Part shown: positions 12,301 through 23,807 of the stretch, piece by piece
Layout of the letters: every line of letters begins with the position of its first letter
How positions within the stretch are numbered: the stretch's first letter is position 1
From: Sipunculus nudus
Lineage: Eukaryota > Annelida > Sipuncula > Golfingiida > Sipunculidae
Length of the DNA stretch: 64,000 bases
NCBI GenBank assembly: GCA_026874595.1
Contig: CM049315.1
Location: 11,532,664-11,596,663 of the forward strand
Direction of reading: 5' to 3'
Translations under genes and position numbers: made by a program
Notes under the pieces: generated by a model
The model's input: the letters and a program-made list of their open reading frames with translations, nothing else
Databases searched by the model: none
What the model was told of the DNA's origin: nothing

Positions 12301-13852
12301 CAGCAAGCAGTATCTCAAAATAATTTTTTGTTTTTCTCTATCATGTATCTGTCTACCTTAAAACTAAATTTTCAAATTTTGATTCAATGGAAAATTTAGA
12401 AAATGTATTTAAACAAGAAAGACACATAGGAGAGGGAAAATTATTTTTTGATATTTTCATGTAGTTGAATATTAGCCCACTAAAATGTGGATTGCTGTTT
12501 CAGGGTGGTTAAAATAGTGTACTTTTAAAATTTGGATTTTTTCAAAATGTACAAACATGAATATATATTTAAAGAAATTATATGATAGTTTGTCATATTT
12601 TAAATACAATGATTAAATTTCATATTTATTTCATAAAGATTGAGAGGCAGGATGATTTCTATCATTTCATGTGATTAAATCTCTCAGCCTGTCTGTTGCA
12701 AATCACTGATAACCATTCAAGCTCATTAACTCTTGATTAAAAGTTAATAATGTTGAGTCCACAGACGAGTAGTAATATGTGACTTACAAAGAGTGTGTGG
12801 ATTACGGCACTGATGACAAATTCAGTACAGTTTTCCTTTCTTATACAGAGTCTTGTAGGTTCAGCCTGATAATTGGAGTTATAATTTATAATGTCTTTCA
12901 ATATTTAAAAAATGTACCTTTTTTTTCTGAATGAATCAGGCAATCTAATATTTAGTTAGCAGGAAATGAACACCATACTTTGAGAAGAATTTGAGTGAAC
13001 TATACCCTATAAATAACAGTTTATTTTGTCAATGACTGGACCAACCAAGGACTGTTTGGCAAACCCTCATTGGATTTTGTTACTATAAATGTTAGAAAAA
13101 TACAGCAGCTGAAAAATACCATCCACTCCATGTCAGGCTGATCAGAAATTAAGTCGTTCAGAATAAAATTAATAAGATTGAATCAGATATCTCGTACTCT
13201 AATGTATGAGTTAAATAATGTTGTCCTGTCATTGTCACATGTTGAACACACATATGGGGTATTCCAGAGTTCTCACTTAAAGCACTGGCCATTCTTTGTT
13301 GGATCTGACTGAAGAGGATGTATTGGACTTGGTGCTTCTTCAGTTTTGGCATGTAGGTGGCGCTTGCAACAGCATCAGTAGTACCGGAACCTGGAATAAG
13401 CCTCATCCGGAATTATAAAATTTTGTGGTTTTGTCAGGCTCTGGTTTTATGTGGTATCTTATCTGTCATAGTCATGTATAGCATAATATTTATGCTGATG
13501 GAATCTTAAGTTCTAAGGAATATCTGTATAATATTTCACTTGTCCCATTAAGCTCTCATTCACAGACACGTTACTGTGGATAAAATGACTTCATGTGACA
13601 CCATAAACACTTTTTTTAAAGATATGGTAGAAAGTATAGTAATTGGTTAATGGTATATGACGGCATACCTTTTTGGACCCGCCATAGGATGGAGGACTAT
13701 TAAAATGGTCCGCATCTGTCATGTTGTCTTCATCCATCTATCCTTCCATTGTTCTGTCCATCCATCCTGCCCTTACTTTTATAAAATATACCTGTGCTGC
13801 TTTCATCACCAAAGTTTGCTATATTTTGTGTTGTTTGAGGTAACCACTTTCA
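9371..13852. other. Long AT-rich non-coding tract
   Basis: About 4.4 kb with many A and T homopolymers, no array, no splice-flanked open block and no ORF above 82 codons. The part after about 13620 (gacggcatacc, catccatctatcc) resembles the leading edges of other dispersed repeats here but has no definable ends. Confidence 0.5.
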
Positions 13853-14590
13853 TTTTTAGCTCAGCTGAATATAAGTCATCTGAGCTATAGTCGTGGTCCA
13901 TTGTCCGTCGTCCATCCGTCTGTCTGTCCGTCCGTAAGACTGGCACGTTTTGACACCATTGGACCTACGAATCTGAAATTTGCCATACAGTTAGATGTCC
14001 CAAAAATCTCCTACCATGCCGAAAATTGGGTCAATAGGACTTCGTTCCTTCGAGATATTAAGGAAAAACCTCAATTTTTATTAGAAGTCTATTTTCACAC
14101 TTCAGGACTGACTAATATCAAAACCACTCATCTGGTTTTCTTCATATTCACCATAAATATTCCTCTATATAGTTCCTATGTACATGCTAGAAATTAAGTC
14201 ATTATTATTTAATTTAAAAAAGTTATGGGCCCCAAAATAATGGACTTTGTAAAAAAATCAGGAAAGATATTTGGTCACTTAAGACCAAAAGTGTTAAAGG
14301 TAGGGACTTTTTTTCAGTAATACAACTCTAATTGATCAAAATTTAATTGTATACCAAAAATTAGATCAAAATCTGTTAAATTTTTTTAAATATTGGAAAA
14401 AATATAAAATTGGTACCTTAAATTTTGCCCAAGTTTGACCATGGCACGTTTTTTTCCTGTAAGTACTGTGGATTTAATTTTCACAGCATGTTTTTGTAAG
14501 CATTTTGTCTGTAAACACCAAAAATTTGAAACCAGTTGATCATAAACTGTAGATTTTATTCAAGTTTTCAAGCACCATGTCACATCAAGT
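13853..14590 (+). mobile_element. Dispersed repeat family A, copy A1 (truncated)
   Basis: Begins TTTTAGCTCAGCTGA, then CATCTGAGCTATAGTCGTGG and a TCCG/TCTG-rich stretch, the same opening as copies A3 and A4. Downstream it aligns with them through 'atcaaaaccactcatctg', 'ttatgggccc' and 'tttgaccatggcac'. It lacks the distal half and the shared 3' tail of A3/A4. ORFs of ~98 codons in this family are not conserved between copies, so I treat it as non-coding. Confidence 0.8.
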
Positions 14591-14629
14591 TTACATCAAG
14601 CTAGTGTTATGCAGTTTGCTAGAGCTCAG

Positions 14630-15240
14630 CTCCCCAGCTTCAGCTCTAAGTTCCTTAAATTTAGCATACAGTTAGATGTCTCCAAAGTCCCCTACCATGC
14701 CAAGAATTTTATCACTAGGACTTAATTCCTTCAAAATATTAATGAAAAACTTTATTTTTCCATTAAAAACCCATTGTTACACTGTAAGACTGCCTAATAT
14801 CAAAACCACTGATCTGACTTTGATCATTTATAATATACATATTTTTCTATACATTCGCTATGCACATGCCAGAAATGATGTCAGTATTGCGTAATTGTTT
14901 TAAGTTATGGGCCCAAATATAATGCACTTTTTAAAAAATCAAGAAATATATTTACTCCCTTAACAAGAGGATTGCTGAAGCTAGAGATTTTTTGTCAGGG
15001 ATGTAACATTATTTAATCAAGATTCAATTGAATACCAAAAATTAGTTCTGAATTTTTCAAATTTTATAAGTTATTAGTATAAATATAAAATTAGTACCTT
15101 AAATTTTGCCCAACTTTGACCATGGCACGTTTGTTTCCTGAGAGCACTTGATATAATTTTCATATCATGCACACATAAGGATTTCATCTTTGTAGTTTAG
15201 AAAGCTGAAAGAAATTGGCCAAATATTGTAGCTTTTATTA
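14630..15240 (+). mobile_element. Dispersed repeat family A, copy A2 (diverged)
   Basis: A second, more diverged block placed head-to-tail after A1. It shares 'agatgtctccaaag', 'aggactt', 'taatatcaaaaccact', 'agttatgggcccaa' and 'tttgaccatggcacgt' in the same order. The opening hairpin is replaced by a GAGCTCAGCTCCCCAGC-type sequence and the 3' tail is missing. Confidence 0.65.
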
Positions 15241-16162
15241 ATGTTTATATGAGACCATGTCAGACCCAGGCTTAATCCAGCCCCTCTTCAGTCACCTGTA
15301 TGTTGACCTTGTTGACCTTTCATCAGATTATGCATGCTTGAGCTAAGCATACACTGGGGCAGCCAGGCAGCTAATGCCAAGCCACAGTTGATCCAGGTGT
15401 CCAACCCAACTCATCTAGTAGTTGTTTTGAAAAACAACATAACAATAAGCAATAAATTAATAATTTTGTATTGTTTTTTATAACAAATAAAGAAAAATTA
15501 ATAGAAAAGAAATTTGTTAGTTGATGAGTAACAAAAAATTAACTTGCAGTTACTGATGATGTAAGAATCTTGCATGGATGGATAGAATGTCAGTGTTATT
15601 CCAAATAACACCATGCAGTCACCTATGGTATTTTTCAGTGAAATTTTAATGATAAAAAAATAAATCATATTATTCATTACTAACCATTAGGGATCATATG
15701 AAGGAAATTAATGATAGAGAAAGATGCAGTTGATAATATTAATCTAGATTCCTACTGTGTCTAGTGTGTAGATTGATGTGAAAGTAGTCCAAAGTGAATA
15801 TATTACATTTATTTTTTTTTTAATATAAATAAAAGCCATAAAACCAGGTACTTATGATCATTATTTAAATTTGTGAATTTTGTATATTCTGGATTCTCAA
15901 CATCTTTGTTTGGCTAAAACTGAATAAATACTAGACATGGTGCGAATGCTTTGTAAATGTATTTGAATACGAATATGAATATGTACTGCATTAAAAAATT
16001 TTATTGCATAATATTAAGAATGGGAATTCAGGTAAAAATGAAAGTATTTTAATACCAGTGCAGATACTTTCAAAATGTATTCATGAATGCATTCATGAAT
16101 ATATTCTATAATATTATATCAATAATCATTTCAGTTATATTTTATTTTAAAAAATCATATGA
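15241..16162. other. Non-coding tract between family A copies
   Basis: AT-rich sequence with no gene. A small imperfect duplication ('gaatgcattcatgaat') lies near 16078-16104. Confidence 0.5.
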
Positions 16163-19058
16163 TTTTTAGCTCAGCTGACTATTAGTCATCTGAGCTATAG
16201 TCGTGGTCCATTGTCCGTCATCCGTCCGTCTGTCCGTCCGTCTGTCCGTCTGTCCGTCCGTAGATGTGGCACGTTTTGAAACCGTAAGACCTAGGAATCC
16301 ATAATTCAGCATAATGTTAGATGTCCCCAAGATCTCCTACCAAGCCGAAAACTGGGTCTTTGCAACTTTGTTCCTTTGAGAAATTAAGGAAAAATCTCAA
16401 TTTTTTATTAAAATCCTATTTTCACACTTCAGGACTGCCCAATATCAAAACCACTCATCTGTTTTTCCTCATATTTACCATAAATATTCCTCTTTATAGT
16501 TCCTATGTACATGTTAGAAATTTAGTCTGTTGAGTATTAATTATTTAAGTTATGGGCCCAAACATAATGGACTTTGTAAAAAATCAGGAAAAATATTTAC
16601 TCACTTAACATGAAAAATTCTGAAACTAGAGTCTATTTTCCCAAGTATATAACTATGTTTAATTAAAATTCAACTGTTTACCCAAAATTAGATCTGAATT
16701 TTGTAAATTATTTAAGTTATTAGCATAAAAATAAAATAAGTACCTTAAATCTTGCCCAACTTTGACCATGGCACTTTTTTTCCTGTAAGTACCATTGATT
16801 TTATTTTCACAGCATGTAAACGTAAATATTTAATTTGTTCAAAATCTGAAATTTGAAAATAAAAGCTTAAAAATTAAGCTAGTTATTGATTTTTTTTTCT
16901 GGAGGCTCTATTGTAGTCATTTGCTTTGATTACAGATTACAGATGCAGGGTCCCACTCCAGGTCACTGGAAGTCAGCTATGCCAGGGTTTCTGATTTGTT
17001 ACAGTCACTGGGGGAGATCCCCTGCTGTGACAGGTGTACAGTTATTCTCATATCACCACCCCAATCACCCCCTCCCCCCCCCCCCCCACAAACCCAACCC
17101 ACCAAGTGTTATGCAGTAATTGTTATTGTTTTCACTGTATCTCCTTAATTGTAATGCTGTTTCCACTCTGATATGCAAAAACTTTCCTTGAAAAAGTAAT
17201 TCAAGGTGTAATCCAGAAGATGCAATGTTGTGTAATGTAGCATTTTTAAAGAAATCAGTTTTCTTTTAAATGATTTTAACAAATATAATTGAACCTATCA
17301 GTATGCTTAAATTATTATAAAATGTGAAGCACATTATGGATAAATAAAGACACAATTAAAAATTTTGAAATCTAAATCAAGTATTATTTTTAGATATTTA
17401 TTGTTTTGCAGATTTAAAAGATATATTTTTGTGGTAAAAAATAAATAAACATTTGTATGCATGATGTGGTGTTATCTGACAAGATTGAGATTTATGATGA
17501 TGCAATTGAGAAATATGAATCAACTTTTATATTCAGATATATCTAATACTTATAAAAGGAATTCCGTTCATGTTTGTTCGCAGTGTTCTCTATAACCGCG
17601 TTGTGTTCAATATTGTGCCATACATCATTTTAAAGGTTATTATCCCCGCAGTGACATAGGCGATATGAAAATAAATAATTTTTAATATACATATAATTTT
17701 TAGTGATTTTTCCGGTTTTTTTTACCGAGAACAGCCGAACTGCCTTCGGCAATCACCGGAATGTGTGCATCGTGGTCACTTAACCACTAACACTAAGGAC
17801 TATTGTTCATATGAATAATGCTTGCTTTCAATGAGGGATTTGACCCACGTGAGTGGACAGTAAAAGAGAAAAACACATGTTTCTCGCTTTATGAAATGGA
17901 AAGTTCAACCCAGGAGGATTAATGACAAACCTATTCAAGGTCCCGGTTTCAGGAATAGGGCTTGGGTGGTGTCGGGGGTTTCAGGCCAAAATGTGTCTGA
18001 TACGATGAAAAAAAAGGTTGCAGTGCACGGCTGCCTGGCTGAAAATGGGATAAGGACCCACTGCACGGAGTCCCGCTGGGTCCACTTCTGCTACTTACGA
18101 TGTATGCATATTTCTGTTTCCTTCTTCAGGAACAGTTTCCTTGCAACGTACATTTAATTAATCTTTCATGTGTTCCTTACATCAACCTATTTTTTATACG
18201 ACTAACGATAGAAACCAGTCAAATATCAACAAAACACTGTATGCCTCCGGGTCTAATTCCGGTATGCAATGTAAACCATCACTGACCAGGTCTTCAAGGT
18301 AAACATACCGGGATATGATTTTTGCCACGACCACAGCTCCACAAAATAACAGTAAAAATTATTTGTACATATCGTATTCCGGGAGTATCCCACTAAAAAT
18401 CTGTATTTTTTTTTTAACTTTTATAATAAAAATTAAGCCAACATTCAATATCTCAGTAAATATATCTCCCAAACCGCGGTAAAAAGCCTGGTATACCGGG
18501 TTTATCAGCTAGTATGTTATATTGGAAATTATAGAAATATAAACTTAAATTAAAAAAAAAAATTGATGTGATAAAAAATGAGGATTTAATACAAACATTT
18601 GTTCATTATTTTCCTGCCTCAGCAGAATTTAAGATCAGGCTTTGTTTGCCCTGTTTTATGTTGTTAATTAGTTAAATTCCAACTGTATACATTTCATAAA
18701 AAAATACATATATATTTAATAATATATATCATACAAAAAAATAGATTCAATTGAACAAATGTGTAAACTACTGAAATGTCAACAGTTAATCATAAAGCAA
18801 ATTAATGATCATGGTAATAGTACAGATCATTTGTTCACGAACTGCTCACATGCTTTATTTCAACATTAGGTAACACATGGTCAGGTCACAAAATATTATT
18901 TGCAACAATATCTTGCTCATCAATACAAACAAAACACATAAACCAACCATGGCCTTTATTACCTCTTCCTCTTACACTTTATCTCCATTTGATATTATTT
19001 TAGATTTTTACCTTCAAGGTCAACTTCAGCTGAGCACAGTGACCCATAGGTCCCTTGT
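16163..19058 (+). mobile_element. Dispersed repeat family A, copy A3, split by a Helitron
   Basis: Opens with a hairpin (AGCTCAG and CTGAGCT arms) and a TCCG/TCTG microsatellite (about 16217-16262). It ends TCAGCTGAGCACAGTGACCC followed by ATAGGTCCCTTGT. The 5' AGCTCAGCTGAC and 3' TCAGCTGAGC are inverted relative to each other, suggesting loosely symmetric termini. Without the 971-bp Helitron it is about 1.9 kb and collinear with A4 (46161-48020); long stretches such as 16921-17050 are nearly identical. I cannot assign it to a superfamily. No transposase or reverse transcriptase ORF is present. Confidence 0.8.
17542..18512 (+). mobile_element. Non-autonomous Helitron inside family A copy A3
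   Basis: A 971-bp insertion whose exact ends are shown by comparison with A4. Its 5' end is TCTAATACTTATAAAAGG, the expected TC start, and its 3' end is CTAG. The 3' CTAG is preceded by the palindrome CCTGGTATACCGGG (18488-18501) and an 8-nt spacer, the usual Helitron terminal hairpin. It sits between A (17541) and T (18513) with no target duplication. Removing it recreates ATATATATGTTA, as at the matching site in A4 near 47470. It encodes no Rep/helicase. Its middle (about 17730-18300) is more GC-rich than the surroundings and might be captured host sequence, but the 88-codon ORF at 17891-18157 resembles nothing I know. Confidence 0.85.
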
Positions 19059-19400
19059 CTTATTATTTTTTTTTAATAAAAATTATATTGGCACATTTGT
19101 TATTAAATTTTAATAAATAGTTAAACTCTTTTATAATATGTGCTGCTTATAAGTTATATGGCCAAGTCAAAATCTGTGTGACAATAGCACTCCATTTGTT
19201 AATAAAATAAATGAAATCAATCCTCTTCCCTGTCTCCAAAGATACTATCAAAATCAGACATAAGCTAAACACCAACAAATCATAATAAAGCTTATATTTA
19301 TTACCACACAAAACAAGCATGTGCCTCTTTCCCAAATCATATTTTTAATCATATATAACAGCTGAGTGCCGTGACCCATGGGTCCCTTGTTTAATGCTAG
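19059..19400. repeat. Spacer ending in a second family A 3' tail
   Basis: AT-rich sequence follows A3. At 19360-19392 a second family A type 3' end appears (CAGCTGAGTGCCGTGACCCA, then TGGGTCCCTTGTTT). It has no recognisable 5' part, so it is probably the relic of an older copy. The SINE at 19401-19748 directly abuts it. Confidence 0.55.
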
Positions 19401-19748
19401 CCTAACTAAGTATATTTACATCTGCACAATTCCAGTCTGGTTCAGACTTCAAGACAGGGCAGTATCACACACTTCCCCTCATTTTATATCCTGATGTTAA
19501 CCAGGCCCGGTGACAACTGCTGGACTTTGGTGTGTGTAATCATTCCCATTGCTGGGTCATACCAACAAGGTACCCCAAAAGGAGCACTCGTCAGTGTATG
19601 AAACAGGGCCTTTGGGCACGACCTTCCCATTAAGTATGCAGAGCACTCACCTTGTGTGGCGGCTGACTGTGAAAAATCTCACCACCTTGGCTGAGATTTG
19701 AATCTCACAGTTTTGAGTCCTGTGCTCTACCCCTAAGCCACAGATGGC
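19401..19748 (-). mobile_element. tRNA-derived SINE, family S1
   Basis: Read on the minus strand, the head near 19746 contains the A-box-like TGGCTTAGGGGTAGAGC and, ~30 nt later, the B-box-like GATTCAAATCTC. This is RNA polymerase III promoter spacing of a tRNA-derived SINE. The body includes 'tgacccagcaatggg' and the 3' end is GCAGATGTAAATATACTTAG. Body and tail recur on the plus strand at 55193-55508, which defines the family. It is not a functional tRNA gene: the cloverleaf stems are not kept. Confidence 0.8.
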
Positions 19749-20740
19749 GGTAAGTTTGCAGACTTTCTCATCTTATGACTGATTTGTTTATAACCTGCAG
19801 GTGATGCCATTGGTTTATGATTTATTTTCAAATTTGCAACTTCATGCTAAATAAAAATCACAAAATTGTACCATTTCAGGTGTTTGCATACTTATTGTAA
19901 ATCTGGCATCAAATATCCCTGATCTACAGCATGAGCTGTAAGCTAAAATGTAACAGGCATATTTCTTGGCCACAACTATGACTTTCACCTATTTTGTATC
20001 ACAGCTGAAATATTATTTTCAGTTTCTCTTTGTTTGTTTTTGTTACCAAGTATCAGGCACAGTATTAAAGTCAATGTAAGATCTTACCATTGGGTCTCTT
20101 GTTCAAATATGTGTAGTTTACACATAAAAATTTACATCCCCCATCACTCAAAGTTAAAGCATTATCATCTGGATACCCAAAAAATAATCATGAACTTTCT
20201 TTTTTAAATCTAGTTTGTATTTTACATGTATTTTGAATATAAAAGGGGGTATAAGTTCTAACAAGGTTTGAGGATATGAGGGCATCATTGAACCTACACT
20301 ACCCTAATTAAACACATAGCAGGGCACTATCTGTGCTTTAATCTTGGCCCTTGTCTCTTCTTAGAAAGTTAATGATTACAGTAATCAGCGAATCAGCTGT
20401 AACTGGTCACCAAATAATAAGACTGAGCTTGGCCATCCATTAGTCCATTTATTAACCAAGAATTATCTAACTCACAAATATAGTCATGATTCCTTGTTAA
20501 AGATCTAGTAACTGGTCATTTCAGGTTTCATTTATATGGTAAAGACCTAGTTTGCTTCACTAAAAAAAGTACACATTTTCACCTACAGATAACTTCTATT
20601 TTTTCTTTAGAGACATTCATTGTGTATTTATTCATGAATTATTTTATATGCCTGTCCCATATACAGGACATGTTTTAGTATTAGCAACATCAGTCTGTTT
20701 GAACATCTAACCTTTGATGTCAACAATGTAACTTACAAGG
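19749..20740. other. Non-coding tract
   Basis: No gene or clear repeat. A lone 'cattgggtctcttgtt' near 20090 resembles the family A tail. Confidence 0.5.
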
Positions 20741-20960
20741 AATTTGAGGATTTTCATGGAACTCCCTACAAATATTTTACCAATAAAGGATCTCACCTAT
20801 TTAATGAGGTCAAAGGTCACCACACTTCTTCGTGGTGTTGCCATGATAACTTACTTTAAATTCAGTGGATTTTTATAACACTTGCTGTGTATGTTATCCA
20901 CGGAAAAATCTCAAAATGTGTTCAATGCTCAGCAAATGTTGTCACCACAATATAGTATAT
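20741..20960 (+). repeat. Fragment of a ~140-bp degenerate dispersed repeat
   Basis: Shares the phrases 'gaggattttcatg', 'atttaatgaggtcaaaggtc', 'cttcttcgtggtgttgcc' and 'gtggattttta' with the repeat at 29106-29505, in the same order. Only about one and a half units remain. Confidence 0.5.
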
Positions 20961-22858
20961 ATTATGCACTCTTTCATTGCTCTTGTTTAATGTGTATACA
21001 GATATATACTTAAAATATTATCCTTCAGTAATTAGATTAAAAAGATACATGTCATTCCTAATTAAATAGTTTTATTTAGCTGTTACACCCAGATGTTTCC
21101 ATGCAAATGTGAATAGGATGCACACAGTAACATGTACACATAAGGCTTCATTCTGACGGGTTTAGGTGGAGGTCATATATTAGTTCTCAACACAAATGTT
21201 AGTTTAGTAGCCTATAAAAAACAATACAATAATCATATCTATGGATATAATAGCTCATATATCTTAGCACTTTAAGTTATCAGGAAATGTAGAGACCAGT
21301 AAAGCACATTAATATGTACATATCTATAGATATCTTTATAGCATCATTTTTTATTAGGGCCTCATTGATAGTATATGATAATACAGATGATGTATCTAGA
21401 TTTATTCCTGAATTTGGACTGGAGTGGTTTTATTTTTACCTGTTTTAGAGATAACAACCATGGTGTGATATTCACGAGTAACTCATCACTGTGTCCATGT
21501 TATTACAGTATTGTTAAAAGTCATGTGGAGAATTATGGGTAACAATAATATATGCAGTCATGCTCGAGTGGTTCTGTCAAATGTTAGGGTTGCAGGAATG
21601 AGTTGGGACAGGGTCAACCCATCTTTGAAATTCGAGTCTTGAAACTGGATGAAATGTACAAAGAGGCTCTTCTACCTATACCCCATCTTTTTCTATAGGG
21701 ACATGTTGCTGTGTAATTGGAATTAATCAGTTGTGTAGTAGTATGGAACCTTTTCCCATATTCAGATCTATAGATGTAAATATATGTCATCTCCACTGAT
21801 ATATAGGCATACATAATCACTAAAATATTGATAATTCTATATCCTATATGTGTGTATAAAATTATAAGTAAACACAGAGTTTTCTAGAGACCCTGCAACT
21901 TTTCTAGAGACTTTTTAATGAGAGCATACATTTCTTTTTCACAAAGCGTAAGTCATGTGTAAAATTTTGTAATCGATTTTGCACCACAAGATCAATGATC
22001 AAACTGGTTTGCATCAACCAACCGATTATCAGTTATAATTGATCATCAGCCCATTCCTAGTTTTTAGTAAAAAAAAAAAGGAATTTCATATTTTCAGTAT
22101 TTAATAAAAATTTGTAGTCATAAAGCATGTAATACTATAATGTTCTAAAAACAATTATATAAACTGTGCACAACAGTAATTTTAACTGCATGAATCTGTG
22201 GTTGTGTCGTGTTCTACCATGAATGGAAAGCCGAGTCTCAGTGTACTTTGTGTTAATTATTTCACTTTCTTTAATCTGGACATCTTAGCTCTTTGATGTG
22301 AAGTGTGCATCGAAAAGGAGCCACTTAAAACACTGATGTTTGATATATAACCATTCCAGACTCCTGCGCTCCATCTCATTATTATCTGGAGCCTCTGCTC
22401 TCTTCCTGTTCTGATTCTGTCTGCTCTCCCTCCTCCACCCCCACCCCCCCCCCCCCCCCTCCCCTCCTCCCGCTGACAGATACAGCTCCAGTTTAGAGAG
22501 TCAAGCTATGTTCTCTGTTTTATTAGTTCATAGATAATAAGTTTGTAGTGTTTGGGATGAAACTACAACACATTTTTGAAACCTTGACTGAGGCTTTAAT
22601 ATTTAACTTGACATCTGTAAGGAATGGAAATGCCAGAAAATGAAATTCTAATAGGACTACACACTAGTAGAAAACTATAAAAAAAGCATAGGGTCAACTA
22701 GTAAGACAAGTATAGCATATCAGTTCACAAATAATGAGTTCATATTACATATTCCAAAAGAGAATGTTTAAATTCTAATATATTTAAATTCTTTCGGGGA
22801 AATTTGTGCTCTTTTATATGTAATGATTAAGAGGATATTGCTGCCAGAAACTAGTTAT
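20961..22858. other. Non-coding tract with a C-homopolymer
   Basis: No gene recognised. A C-rich block at about 22432-22470 contains a long uninterrupted C run beside CT-rich sequence. The rest is ordinary AT-rich DNA. Confidence 0.55.
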
Positions 22859-22867
22859 AAAAATAAT

Positions 22868-23798
22868 GGCAACAGGACAACTACCCCCTGGACAATTACC
22901 CCCCGACAATAACCCCCTGGACAATTACCCCCCAGACAATTACCCCCCAGTACAATTACCCCCTCGGACAACTACCCCCAGACAACTACCCCCCAGGCAA
23001 TTACCCCCCGGTACAATTACCCCCCCCCCCCCCCCCCGACAACTACCCCCTGGACAATTACCCCCATGGTATAAAACACACATTTAAAGTACACGTTATA
23101 CATTTGAATATATTCTGTGTTGCTAATGAGTAGCACAGAATCCCAAAGAAATAAATAAAATTAATTGCAAACAAAAAAGAAAAAGAAAATCACTTTAGAT
23201 AATAATATCATGCTATTACTTATTATGATATTACTTATAGAGACTGGTAAGAATGAATCAGAATGAATGGTATTCCCTTTTTGAATGGAATTATATTGTA
23301 AGCTTGCGGGTGGTTATATGGACCATAGGTTTATAAAGCTTTTGTTTTACAACTTGCTTATGTAAAGCAAATTTCATATAATGGACTTTTTACCATATAT
23401 TTACAATTTTATTTACAATACACAATACAATCATCTGAGAGGCATTGCCTAGAACTTGTAAACAGCTACTGAAAACTTGATGTGATGGATTTTTTTTCTG
23501 TTTTTACAAAAAACATGATGTATGCACCTATGCTTGGTTTGAAATATTATCATCGGTATTTGTTTTACTTACAATCGGAATATTTTACTTTTAGTTTGAA
23601 CAATGTGTATTTTAAAAGTGTTATTATACCATGTTGTCTGGGGGTAGTTGTCCGGGGGGTAATTGAACCGGGGGGTAATTGTCTGGGAGGGTAGTTGTCT
23701 CGGGGGTAAATGTCCTGGGGGGTAATTGTCCGGGGGGTAATTGTCTGGGGGGTAATTGTCTGGGGGGTAATTGTCGGGGGGGTAGTTGTCCTAGAGCC
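22868..23798. mobile_element. Foldback transposon with tandem-repeat arms and 9-bp TSD
   Basis: A 931-bp element whose left arm (22868-23070) is about 14 tandem copies of a ~15-bp C-rich unit, GGACAATTACCCCCC. The right arm (~23633-23798) is the same array inverted. The outer ends match: left GGCAACAGGACAACTACC and right, reverse-complemented, GGCTCTAGGACAACTACC. AAAAATAAT flanks both sides exactly (22859-22867 and 23799-23807), a 9-bp target-site duplication as in Foldback and Mutator-like elements. The ~560-bp centre is AT-rich and non-coding. Proline-rich ORFs (e.g. 22866-23087 plus; 23624-23950 minus) are the arms translated. The G-rich strand has many runs of 5-7 G at ~9-nt spacing. Confidence 0.85.
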
Positions 23799-23807
23799 AA
23801 AAATAAT

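Noticed and set aside
13901..14197. 98-codon ORF in family A copy A1, with shorter relatives in A3 and A4
   Set aside because: Start, length and frame are not kept between copies, so it looks incidental rather than a transposon protein.
17740..17850. tRNA-like sequence on the minus strand within the Helitron ('gggtcaaatccc' and 'agtggttaagtgacc')
   Set aside because: The B-box-like motif precedes the A-box-like motif, the wrong order for a tRNA or SINE head.
17891..18157. 88-codon ORF in the Helitron as a real gene
   Set aside because: No domain, start context or splice structure; kept only as possible captured sequence.
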